From: Bordetella ansorpii
GTDB lineage: Bacteria; Pseudomonadota; Gammaproteobacteria; Burkholderiales; Burkholderiaceae_B
DNA length: 64,000 nt
Assembly: GCF_900078705.1 (NCBI RefSeq)
Contig: NZ_FKIF01000006.1
Coordinates: 186,001 to 250,000 of the forward strand
Direction of reading: 5' to 3'
Shown: positions 9,680 through 16,907 of the stretch, one piece after another
Numbering within the stretch: position 1 is the stretch's first letter
Layout of the letters: every line of letters starts with the position of its first letter
Made by a program: the position numbers and the translations under genes
Notes under the pieces: generated by a model
Databases searched by the model: none
The model's input: only the letters and a program-made list of their open reading frames with translations
What the model was told of the DNA's origin: nothing

Positions 9680-10942
9680 TTACTGCAGCGGCTTACCGAT
9701 GCCGTTGCAAACCGTGCTGTTGGCGATGTTCATGCCGCGGCCCGACGTGTTGCTCAGGAAGGTCGACTTGACGGCGTTCTTCCACTCGATCGACAGCGGA
9801 ACGAAGTTGTCGGCGGTGATGGTGGCATCGAAGTCACCGTCATACAGATCGTTCAGGAACGTGGTCATCGTGGCAACGGTGTCGTTGGTGTCGGTGCCGG
9901 TAAAGCACTGGCTGACAACCCACGAGGTGAAACCGGCAATGGCGTAGCCGTTGAACGGCACACCGAAGTTGGGCAGCCAAGCCGAGCGGGTGTTGGCGTT
10001 GGCATCGTTAGGAACGGGGGCGGCAGCGATAGCCAGTTGCGTGTTAGCTGCTGTGGGCGAGAAGCCCCGCAGTAGAGCGAACTTCGTGGCATCGGCCAGA
10101 TCGGAGGTCGGGATGACATCCGGACCAACATAACCGATGCGGCCCTGATCGGCAAAAACAGCGTCGCGCATACCTGAGCTGCCCTTTACGCTAATGAAGC
10201 GAGCACCTCTGTAGGGTACCGTATCATCATTAAACTGCTGTGCAAAATTCGGCTGATCAACGGTCCACATGCCACCCTTCAAGTTGGACGGGCTGGCTTC
10301 CGCAGCGCAAGCCGCGTTCAGAAAGTTGCCCAGCAACGCGCTGGTTCCGCTACCTTCCTCACGGTACAGAACGGTGATTGGCCCAACCCGGTTCGAACCG
10401 GCGATTTGGCTCCAGTCAGAGATACGGCCAGAGAAGACACCGCAGAGGTCGCCAAAATCAGGCAGGCTGTTCGACAGAGTGCCACGGAAATTCAGGGCCT
10501 GGGCGGTGCCAGCAGTCGTGTTCTTGTTGAATGGAATAGTGACTGAGGTTCCTACAGACGGCATTTGCAGTACCGGACCCCAATTCGCTACAGCAGGTAT
10601 AGGCGGATAACCGACGGAGGGATTGTGAGCTAGGCTATACGTCAGCTCTTCAATCGGAGTAATTACAACATCGCTAGCGGCGATCACCACACTACGATGC
10701 GAGAAATCCTGACTGGGCAGAACGCTAAACAACGAGCCATTGTTAGTCAACACGGCTGTCTTACCCGTAACGCTGTTCTTACCGGTGTACGAGAAGTCGG
10801 GCCCGATCGGTAAGATGTCGTTGTAAAGGCCATGGGGCAACGTGGACCCTCCGGTGACAACTTTCTGAGCCATGACAACAGCGGCCTCAGACACCAGAAT
10901 CAGCCCAAGAGTGAATGCTATAAATCCAGTCTTGAACGACAT
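9680..10942 (-). CDS. DING/PstS-like phosphate-binding protein 1
   Basis: 420-residue exported phosphate-binding-type protein. A signal peptide occupies residues 1-25, with the mature chain starting about QKVVTGG. Family hallmarks in order: TGGSTLPHGLY (DING proteins have INGGGATLPQ-LY here), PSVGTSVTIPFNK, FSGRISDW, the anion-binding loop EEGSGTSALL, and the C-terminal VCNGIGKPL. Four cysteines (LCG, AAC, QCF, VCN) could form two disulfides. The last 150 residues are nearly identical to DING protein 2, while the N-terminal half has diverged. No ECF-type element precedes it, so it may depend on read-through from DING gene 2. In P. aeruginosa the DING protein LapC is a substrate of the Hxc type II system (recalled). 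Secretion here is inferred. Confidence 0.9.
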   Translation of the reverse strand: MSFKTGFIAFTLGLILVSEAAVVMAQKVVTGGSTLPHGLYNDILPIGPDFSYTGKNSVTGKTAVLTNNGSLFSVLPSQDFSHRSVVIAASDVVITPIEELTYSLAHNPSVGYPPIPAVANWGPVLQMPSVGTSVTIPFNKNTTAGTAQALNFRGTLSNSLPDFGDLCGVFSGRISDWSQIAGSNRVGPITVLYREEGSGTSALLGNFLNAACAAEASPSNLKGGMWTVDQPNFAQQFNDDTVPYRGARFISVKGSSGMRDAVFADQGRIGYVGPDVIPTSDLADATKFALLRGFSPTAANTQLAIAAAPVPNDANANTRSAWLPNFGVPFNGYAIAGFTSWVVSQCFTGTDTNDTVATMTTFLNDLYDGDFDATITADNFVPLSIEWKNAVKSTFLSNTSGRGMNIANSTVCNGIGKPLQ

Positions 10943-10995
10943 AAATTATTCTCCTGCTGAATTTGATTTACCAGGCACAAGTGAAAACAAGGCAA

Positions 10996-11065
10996 GAAGA
11001 AAGGCGAAGCCCCAAAAGGCCTCGCCGATACCTCAGCCAGCACCGCCTGGCTCGTGACCAGGCGG
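10996..11065 (-). terminator. Terminator region of DING gene 2
   Basis: Copy of the element at 9593-9660. It has a perfect CCGCCTGG/CCAGGCGG stem (11043-11050 with 11058-11065) and a second hairpin, GGCGA-A-GCC with GGC-C-TCGCC (11003-11026), followed on the minus strand by a T-rich run. It lies in the 142-bp gap before DING gene 1 and may attenuate rather than fully stop transcription. Confidence 0.75.
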
Positions 11066-11084
11066 GCTGAACTTTCTGTATTTA

Positions 11085-12308
11085 TTACTGCAGCGGCTTA
11101 CCGATGCCGTTGCAAACCGTGCTGTTGGCGACGTTCATGCCACGGCCCGACGTGTTGCTCAGGAAGGTCGACTTGACGGCGTTCTTCCACTCGGTCGACA
11201 GCGGAACGAAGTTGTCGGCGGTGATGGTGGCATCGAAATCACCGTCATACAGGTCGTTCAGGAACGTCGTCATCGTGGCAACGGTGTCGTTGGTGTCGGT
11301 GCCGGTGAAGCACTGGCTGACAACCCACGACGTGAAGCCGGCGATGGCGTAGCCGTTGCTCGGCACACCGAAGTTGGGCAGCCAAGCCGAGCGGGTGCCG
11401 GCGTTGGCGTTGGTCGGAACCGGAGCCGCGGCGATGGCCAGTTGCGTGTTGGCGATCGTGGGCGAGAAGCCGCGCAGTTGGGCGTACTTGGTGGCGTCAG
11501 CCAGGTCGGCGGTCGGGATGACGTCCGGGCCGACATAGCCGATACGACCTTGAGCGGTGAAGACGGCGTCGCGCATACCGGCGCTGCCGGTTACCGACAC
11601 AAAGTTCGAAGGCACGGTGTTGTTCACGAATTGCTGAGCGAACGTTTGCGTGTCGGTGGTCCACACGCCGCCCTTCAGGTTCGACGTGCTGCCTTCCGCC
11701 GCGCAAGCAGCGTTCAGGAAGTTGCCCAGCAGTGCGCTGGTGCCGCTGCCTTCACCGCGGTACAGAACGGTGATCGGGCCCGAGCGGTTCGAACCGGGAA
11801 TCTGGCTCCAATCGTTGGTAGCGCCGGAGAAGATGGCGCAAACGTCACCCAGATCGGGCACGCTGTTCGACAGCGTGCCGCGGAAGTTCAGAGCTTGAGC
11901 GGCGCCGGCGGTCGTGGTCTTGTTGAAGGGGATGGTGACGGAGGTGCCGACGGACGGCATTTGCAGCATCGGGCCCCAGTTGTCAGCGGGCGTAGCGGGG
12001 GCGGTGATGTGAGCAGCAGCGTAGTTCGTATCTTCGGTAGACGTGATGACGACGTCGCTGGCAGCCATCGGAACGGTGCGGTTCGTAGCACCGAACGGGG
12101 TGCTGTTGTTGTTCAGCACGGCGCTCTTGCCGGTGCCGCTGCCGGTACCGGTGTACGAGAAGTTGGGGCCGACCGGCAGAATGCTGGTGTACAGACCTTG
12201 GGGCAGCGTGGCGCCGCCGGTGACAACCTTCTGGGCCATGGCGCCAGCGGCCACGGACATCAGGCCCAGCGCGACGGCGGAGGCCAAAACGGATTTCTTG
12301 AACGACAT
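11085..12308 (-). CDS. DING/PstS-like phosphate-binding protein 2
   Basis: 407 residues, with signal peptide 1-25 (GAMAQ then KVVTGG). Family motifs are TGGATLPQGLY, TGTGSGTGKSAVLNNN, PSVGTSVTIPFNK, FSGATNDW, GEGSGTSALLGNF and VCNGIGKPLQ, with the four conserved cysteines. This copy best matches the DING consensus in the N-terminal half. It heads a probable two-gene unit with DING gene 1 and has its own sub-type A promoter-like element about 135 bp upstream. Expected role is high-affinity phosphate binding outside the inner membrane, or at the cell surface if exported by the adjacent type II system. No permease genes are nearby, which argues against a classical Pst transporter. Confidence 0.92.
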   Translation of the reverse strand: MSFKKSVLASAVALGLMSVAAGAMAQKVVTGGATLPQGLYTSILPVGPNFSYTGTGSGTGKSAVLNNNSTPFGATNRTVPMAASDVVITSTEDTNYAAAHITAPATPADNWGPMLQMPSVGTSVTIPFNKTTTAGAAQALNFRGTLSNSVPDLGDVCAIFSGATNDWSQIPGSNRSGPITVLYRGEGSGTSALLGNFLNAACAAEGSTSNLKGGVWTTDTQTFAQQFVNNTVPSNFVSVTGSAGMRDAVFTAQGRIGYVGPDVIPTADLADATKYAQLRGFSPTIANTQLAIAAAPVPTNANAGTRSAWLPNFGVPSNGYAIAGFTSWVVSQCFTGTDTNDTVATMTTFLNDLYDGDFDATITADNFVPLSTEWKNAVKSTFLSNTSGRGMNVANSTVCNGIGKPLQ

Positions 12309-12441
12309 GACTTGATCTCCTGACGGATTGGATAAACCGGATAAAGGTGGAATCGCGATACGGAGGAAAAAAAGAGAATTCGGTTAGTCACACGCCCCTC
12401 CACTGCAATCTCGTGCGACAGAGACAGTATCAATTCGCTGT

Positions 12442-12470
12442 GTGACGGCCAGTCAAATCAAATCGCGGAC
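12442..12470 (-). promoter_or_regulatory. Putative ECF promoter of DING genes 2 and 1 (sub-type A)
   Basis: On the minus strand GTCCGC (12465-12470) is followed after 18 nt by GTCAC (12442-12446). The upstream extension TGACTCAAGTCCGCG matches those before tpsA and DING gene 3. The implied start is about 130 nt before the ATG. The assignment rests on repetition of the motif, not on a known consensus. Confidence 0.6.
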
Positions 12471-12575
12471 TTGAGTCATATTCGTATTTTTCTTAATTCC
12501 ACCATCCAATAGCGCACTTCCGACATTCCAATTCCATTACAAGACAAAAGCAAAAACGCGGACTTGAGTCATATT
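12464..12575 (-). repeat. Exact 19-bp direct repeat containing the -35-like block
   Basis: CGCGGACTTGAGTCATATT occurs at 12464-12482 and again at 12557-12575. The first copy has a matching GTCAC 18 nt on; the second has TAATG at that position and so looks like a lone -35/operator copy. Related versions occur at 9455-9473 and 14114-14130. Confidence 0.8.
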
Positions 12576-12630
12576 TGAAGTTTCGCCAATATCCCCAAGA
12601 ACCTCGGATCATCTGCAACAAAACCGCCAT

Positions 12631-12653
12631 AAAAAAGGCGAGCCATGCTCGCC
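12631..12653 (-). terminator. Rho-independent terminator of DING gene 3
   Basis: GGCGAGC (12637-12643), loop CAT, GCTCGCC (12647-12653): a perfect 7-bp stem, followed on the minus strand by six T (12631-12636). It lies about 110 bp beyond the stop codon of DING gene 3. Confidence 0.85.
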
Positions 12654-12762
12654 TCCCCGTACGCCATATATGCGCCATCGCTTATTGCGTAGCAGCGTCC
12701 CCCCAGCACCCTGGTCCTGGCAGATGGCTGCATCCATGCCGAGCTGCCACCGTGGCAACCTT

Positions 12763-14013
12763 CTACAGCAACGGCTTCCCCTGCAAATTACAGATCGACC
12801 CGTTCTGAATATTCATGTACCGTCCCGACGCATTATTCAGAAACGTATTGACTGCGGCGATGCGCCATGCCGCCGGCAGAGCAGCCACCCCCGGCAAGGT
12901 GCTGCTGGCATAGAGGCCGTTCAAAAACTCCATCATCGTGTTGTAGGTACCATTGGGGTCCGCGCCGATGAAGCACTGGCTGACGACCAATGAAGAGAAT
13001 CCCACGATGGGATATCCAGACGCGGGATTGCCGAAGTTGGGCATCCAGGCTGCACGGGTAAGCCCGCCGGCACTACCGATCGGCGGCGCCAGCGAAGAAG
13101 CGGCGGCAACGATATTCACCGCGGTTGCGGAGGCTCCTGCCACCTGCGCAACCCTGGACGTATCGGATACAAGCGGCCCAAGCGTATCGACACTGGCATA
13201 GCCGACCGCACCTTGCGTGCTGACCACTGCCGCGTCCATCGCATCGCTTCCTGCTACGGCCAGGAAGTTTGCGGGTACGGCTCCCCCTGGGAATTGCGCG
13301 GCAAAACTCGACTGATCCACGTCGTAGGCACCGCCCGTCAGGTTGATCTCCGTACTGCCTGAACACGCCGCATTGAGGTAGTTGCCCAGCAGGACACTGG
13401 TGCCGCTATGGTCAGCGCGATACAACACCGTGATCGGGCCGGTTCGGTTCGATCCCGCGATCTGGGTCCAAGCCGTGATGCGCCCAGAGAAAATCCCGCA
13501 AAGGTCCAGGACATCCGGCGCCAGGCTGGTGGCAACTCTACGGAAATTGAGGGCCTCGGGGATGCCCGAGACGTTGGTCTTGTTGAAGGGGATGCCGACG
13601 GCCATGACATAGGCAGGCATCTGAAGCACCGGCCCCCATTGATCGGCGGGGGTCGCCGGGCTGGTGATGTGCGCCACGGTATAGGCAGCATCCTCGGCTG
13701 GAGTGATCCTCAGATCGCTGGCTGCCATCGGCACGCTACGGCCGGGGTGGCCGAACAAGGCGCCGTTGTTGTTCAGCACGGCGTTCTTGGCGGCGCCGCT
13801 ACCTGTACCTACATAAGAAAACTGCACACCATCCGCCGGCAGGATGACCTCGTACAGGGCTTGGGGCTCGGTCGCCCCGCCCGTGACGACGCTCTGCGCC
13901 CAGGTGGAGACGGGAAGGAATATCAGCCCTGCAAGGGCCATTGCGGACAAAATGGGGCTCGGGAACATCATGATTCGATCTCCTGAAGGAAAAACCCGAT
14001 GGCGGGGAATCAC
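12763..14013 (-). CDS. DING/PstS-like phosphate-binding protein 3
   Basis: 416 residues, more divergent than the other two. The start chosen here begins MIPRHRVFPSGDRIMMFPSP, but the signal peptide more likely begins at one of the Met codons before FPSPILSAMALAGLIF (residues 15-16), with cleavage near STWAQ. Motifs: TGGATEPQALYEV, GTGSGAAKNAVLNNN, FSGRITAW, ADHSGTSVLLGN, and a C-terminal SICNLQGKPLL in place of VCNGIGKPL. The four cysteines are kept. The key loop reads DHSGTS instead of EEGSGTS, so ligand specificity may differ. It has its own terminator and its own promoter-like element, so it is transcribed separately from DING 1/2. It sits between the gsp operon and the other DING genes. 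Confidence 0.9.
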   Translation of the reverse strand: MIPRHRVFPSGDRIMMFPSPILSAMALAGLIFLPVSTWAQSVVTGGATEPQALYEVILPADGVQFSYVGTGSGAAKNAVLNNNGALFGHPGRSVPMAASDLRITPAEDAAYTVAHITSPATPADQWGPVLQMPAYVMAVGIPFNKTNVSGIPEALNFRRVATSLAPDVLDLCGIFSGRITAWTQIAGSNRTGPITVLYRADHSGTSVLLGNYLNAACSGSTEINLTGGAYDVDQSSFAAQFPGGAVPANFLAVAGSDAMDAAVVSTQGAVGYASVDTLGPLVSDTSRVAQVAGASATAVNIVAAASSLAPPIGSAGGLTRAAWMPNFGNPASGYPIVGFSSLVVSQCFIGADPNGTYNTMMEFLNGLYASSTLPGVAALPAAWRIAAVNTFLNNASGRYMNIQNGSICNLQGKPLL

Positions 14014-14070
14014 GACACTAAGCGGGGTCTATTGCGCAACCGCGCAGCTATTCCCGTCTGATCGAGCAGT

Positions 14071-14121
14071 CAGACCAGTTTCTGACTCGCAGATGACAGA
14101 TAATCCAATCAAGTTGCGGCC
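14071..14121 (-). promoter_or_regulatory. Putative promoter/operator of DING gene 3 (sub-type A, with 11-bp half-site series)
   Basis: On the minus strand GGCCGC (14116-14121) is followed after 18 nt by GTCAT (14093-14097), with the upstream extension TTACCGAAGGCCGCA. The -10 block CTGTCAT is a perfect PhoB half-site. Weaker half-sites follow at 11-bp steps on the plus strand: CAGAC 14071-14075, CTGAC 14082-14086, ATGAC 14093-14097. Whether this is a PhoB site, an ECF promoter or both cannot be decided from sequence. Confidence 0.55.
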
Positions 14122-14220
14122 TTCGGTAATGATGGGATTTGGCCCCAGTAAACAGAGTCTGGCGCACCATGACCGATGACCATGACGCATATTCCATAGT
14201 GCTCACCGCAGAAACGCGCG

Positions 14221-15429
14221 CTATTGCACCAACTGATTCATCTCCATGATCGGCATCAGCACCGCCAGCACGATCATCATCACCATCCCGCCCATCACCA
14301 GGATCATCAATGGCTCCAGCAGCGCGGTCATCGACATGGCGCGGCGTTCCAGGTCGCTGGACAACGACTTCGCCGCCCGATCCAGCATCGGTGGCAACGC
14401 GCCGGTCTTTTCACCGCTGGCGATCAGGTGGGTCAGCAACGGCGGGAATATCTTCTGCACGCGCAACGCGCCGCCCAGCGACACGCCTTCGCGCACCCGC
14501 GCGGTGGCGTCATGCACGCACAGCTTCAATCGTTCATTGCCCAGCGTCTGCCGCGCGGCTTCCAGCGCGCGCAACAACGGCACGCCGGCATCCGTGAGAA
14601 TGGCCAGGGTGGAAGCGAAGCGCGCCGTGTTCACGCCCAGCACGAAGCGCCCCATCAGCGGCAGTTTCAGCACCCGGCTGTGCCACGACAGGCGAGCCGC
14701 GGGTGCACGCTGCGAAATGCGCCACCCCCAGAACCCGGCCACCAGCACCAGGGCATTCAACCCGCCCCAAGAGCGCACGTAATCGCTGGCGGCCAGCATG
14801 GCCTGCGTCAGGAACGGCAGCTCCTGGCGCGCCTGGGTGAACGCGGTGACCACCTGTGGCACGACATAGCTAAGCAGGAAGATCACGATGCATACGGACA
14901 CGAAGGCCACGATGACCGGATAAATGAACGCCGCCACGATCTTCGAGCGCAGCGCATTGCGCTCTTCGATGTAGCTGGCCAGGCTTTCCATCACGCGGCC
15001 AAGATCGCCGGAGTCTTCCCCCGCGCTGACCAGCGCGCGGTAGATCTCGGGAAAATCGCGCGGACGGGCAGACATGGCGTCGGCCAGGCGCTGGCCGGCG
15101 CGCACGTCGGCGCGCACGGCCGACAGCGTCTCGGCGATGTGCTTGCGCTCGGCCTGCTCGATGGTGGCGCTGAGGGCGGCCTCCAGGGGCAGGCTGGCGG
15201 CCAGCAGACTGGACAGTTGGCGCGTGGCCCAGGCCAGGTCGGAGTCGGACAGGCGCGGCGCGAATGGCGACACGGCCACGCCGCCCTTGCCCGAGGATTC
15301 GGTGACCTGCAGGGCGGTCAGGCCACGCGCGCGCAACTGGTTGCGCGCCGCGCGCGGGCTGTCGGCATCCAGGCGGCCCCGCTCGATCTTTCCCGACATG
15401 GCGGCCGCTTCGTACTTGAAACTGGGCAT
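14221..15429 (-). CDS. gspF: Type II secretion inner-membrane platform protein GspF
   Basis: 402 residues, normal length for GspF, the polytopic inner-membrane platform that contacts the GspE ATPase and organises pseudopilus assembly. Two tandem T2SSF domains are visible (about 70-195 and 275-395). Three hydrophobic membrane segments lie near 168-193, 220-240 and 370-395. The two domains share the RFAxxLAxLLxAGxPL-type pattern. It is the last gene of the operon, 14 bp after gspE, and is followed by the DING gene 3 promoter region. Corresponds to HxcS in the Hxc system. Confidence 0.95.
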   Translation of the reverse strand: MPSFKYEAAAMSGKIERGRLDADSPRAARNQLRARGLTALQVTESSGKGGVAVSPFAPRLSDSDLAWATRQLSSLLAASLPLEAALSATIEQAERKHIAETLSAVRADVRAGQRLADAMSARPRDFPEIYRALVSAGEDSGDLGRVMESLASYIEERNALRSKIVAAFIYPVIVAFVSVCIVIFLLSYVVPQVVTAFTQARQELPFLTQAMLAASDYVRSWGGLNALVLVAGFWGWRISQRAPAARLSWHSRVLKLPLMGRFVLGVNTARFASTLAILTDAGVPLLRALEAARQTLGNERLKLCVHDATARVREGVSLGGALRVQKIFPPLLTHLIASGEKTGALPPMLDRAAKSLSSDLERRAMSMTALLEPLMILVMGGMVMMIVLAVLMPIMEMNQLVQ

Positions 15430-15443
15430 GATACGGACTCCTT

Positions 15444-16907
15444 CTAGGCGTCGCGCGTGACGCGCAGGATTTCTTCGGGGGAACTGATGCCGGCATCCAC
15501 CCAGCGCTGGCCGTCTTCGCGCATGGTGCGCATGCCGGCACGGGCGGCCGCAGCGCGCAGGGCCTGCTCACCTAACCCCTCATAGATGCAACGGCGCGCT
15601 TCATCGTCGATGACGAACAGCTCGTGGATGCCGGTACGGCCGCTGTAGCCGGTGTTGCTGCAGGCGGGGCAGCCCACCGGGTGGTAGACGATGCGGCCAT
15701 CGGGCAACGCCTCGGGCTTCTTGCATTGCGGGCACAGGCGGCGCACCAGGCGCTGGCCCAGCACGCCCAGCAGCGACGAGGCCAGCAGGAAGGGTTCGAC
15801 GCCCATGTCGGTCATGCGGGTAACGGCCGACACGGCATCGTTGGTGTGCAGCGAGGCCAGCACGCCGTGGCCGGTAAGCGAGGACTGCACGGCGATCTGC
15901 GCGGTTTCCAGGTCGCGGATCTCACCGATCATGATGGTGTCCGGATCCTGCCGCAGGATGGCGCGCAGCGCAGTGGCGAAGGTCATGCCGATGCGCGCGT
16001 TGACCTGGATCTGGCCGATGCCGGGAAAGTCGTACTCGATAGGGTCTTCGGCCGTCAGCACGTTGGTGGTGGAGGTATCGATCTTGCCCAGCGCGGCATA
16101 CAGCGTGGTGGTCTTGCCGCTTCCGGTGGGGCCGGTGACCAGCACGATGCCGTGCGGCTGGCGGATCAGATCGGCCAGCCTGGCCAACGTGTCGGGCGCC
16201 ATGCCCAGGCTTTCCAGTTGCAGGCGGCCCGCGTCCTTTTCCAGCAGGCGCAGCACCACGCGCTCGCCGTGGCCCGTGGGCACGGTGGAGACTCGTACGT
16301 CGATGGGCCGCCCGCCCACGCGCAGTGTGATGCGGCCGTCCTGCGGCAAGCGCTTCTCGGCGATGTCGAGGTGGCCCATGATCTTGATGCGCGACACCAG
16401 CGCGGCGTGCAACGCCTTGCGTGGCGACACCACGTCGCGCAGGGTGCCGTCCACGCGATAGCGCACCACGGAATGCGTTTCGTAGGGCTCGATGTGGATG
16501 TCGCTGGCGCCGTCGCGCGCGGCCTGCGTCAGCAGCGCGTTGATCATGCGGATGACCGGCGCGTCGTCCTGCGCATCCAGCAGGTCGGTCACGGCTGGCA
16601 TGTCCTGCATCAGGCGGTCCAGGTCGACCTCGTTTTCTGCCGCGCCCACGACGGACGCAGCGTCGCCGGTATCGGAGTAGGTGGCGGACAGCAGCGCGTC
16701 GAGTTCGGCATCGCCGACCTGCACCAGCGTGATCTCGCCGTAACGGCGACGCACCTCGGTGATGGCCCAGCCTGGCGTGCCCGGCGTGGCGACCAGTTCC
16801 AGCCCGCCGGGCACGGCGCGCAGCGCTACGCGCTGGGCCTTCGCCCAGGCGTAGGGCAAGGCGGCATGGGTGGGCGTGGCGGGCGTGTCCAAGGGGCCTC
16901 CGGGCAT
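15444..16907 (-). CDS. gspE: Type II secretion ATPase GspE
   Basis: 487-residue cytoplasmic hexameric ATPase that powers pseudopilus growth. An N-terminal GspE domain (about 20-110) is followed by the ATPase core. Walker A GPTGSGKT is at 259-266, the Asp box is near 280-290, Walker B IMIGEIRD at 325-332 and the His box GHGVLASLHT at 347-356. Paired cysteines at 392/395 and 413/416 form the zinc motif of true GspE proteins. The start codon overlaps the gspD stop by one base (TGATG), indicating translational coupling. Corresponds to HxcR. Confidence 0.96.
   Translation of the reverse strand: MPGGPLDTPATPTHAALPYAWAKAQRVALRAVPGGLELVATPGTPGWAITEVRRRYGEITLVQVGDAELDALLSATYSDTGDAASVVGAAENEVDLDRLMQDMPAVTDLLDAQDDAPVIRMINALLTQAARDGASDIHIEPYETHSVVRYRVDGTLRDVVSPRKALHAALVSRIKIMGHLDIAEKRLPQDGRITLRVGGRPIDVRVSTVPTGHGERVVLRLLEKDAGRLQLESLGMAPDTLARLADLIRQPHGIVLVTGPTGSGKTTTLYAALGKIDTSTTNVLTAEDPIEYDFPGIGQIQVNARIGMTFATALRAILRQDPDTIMIGEIRDLETAQIAVQSSLTGHGVLASLHTNDAVSAVTRMTDMGVEPFLLASSLLGVLGQRLVRRLCPQCKKPEALPDGRIVYHPVGCPACSNTGYSGRTGIHELFVIDDEARRCIYEGLGEQALRAAAARAGMRTMREDGQRWVDAGISSPEEILRVTRDA

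Larger units (their letters stand above)
12309..12636 (-). other. Intergenic region upstream of DING gene 2
   Basis: About 330 bp, AT-richer than the surroundings, with no convincing gene. It contains the promoter-like element at 12442-12470 and an exact 19-bp direct repeat of the -35 side of that element (12464-12482 and 12557-12575, 93 bp apart). It ends at the DING gene 3 terminator. Confidence 0.6.

Noticed and set aside
14169-14186. Three ATGAC motifs near the end of gspF
   Set aside because: Their spacing is 7 and 6 bp, which fits neither Pho-box periodicity nor the N18 promoter spacing.
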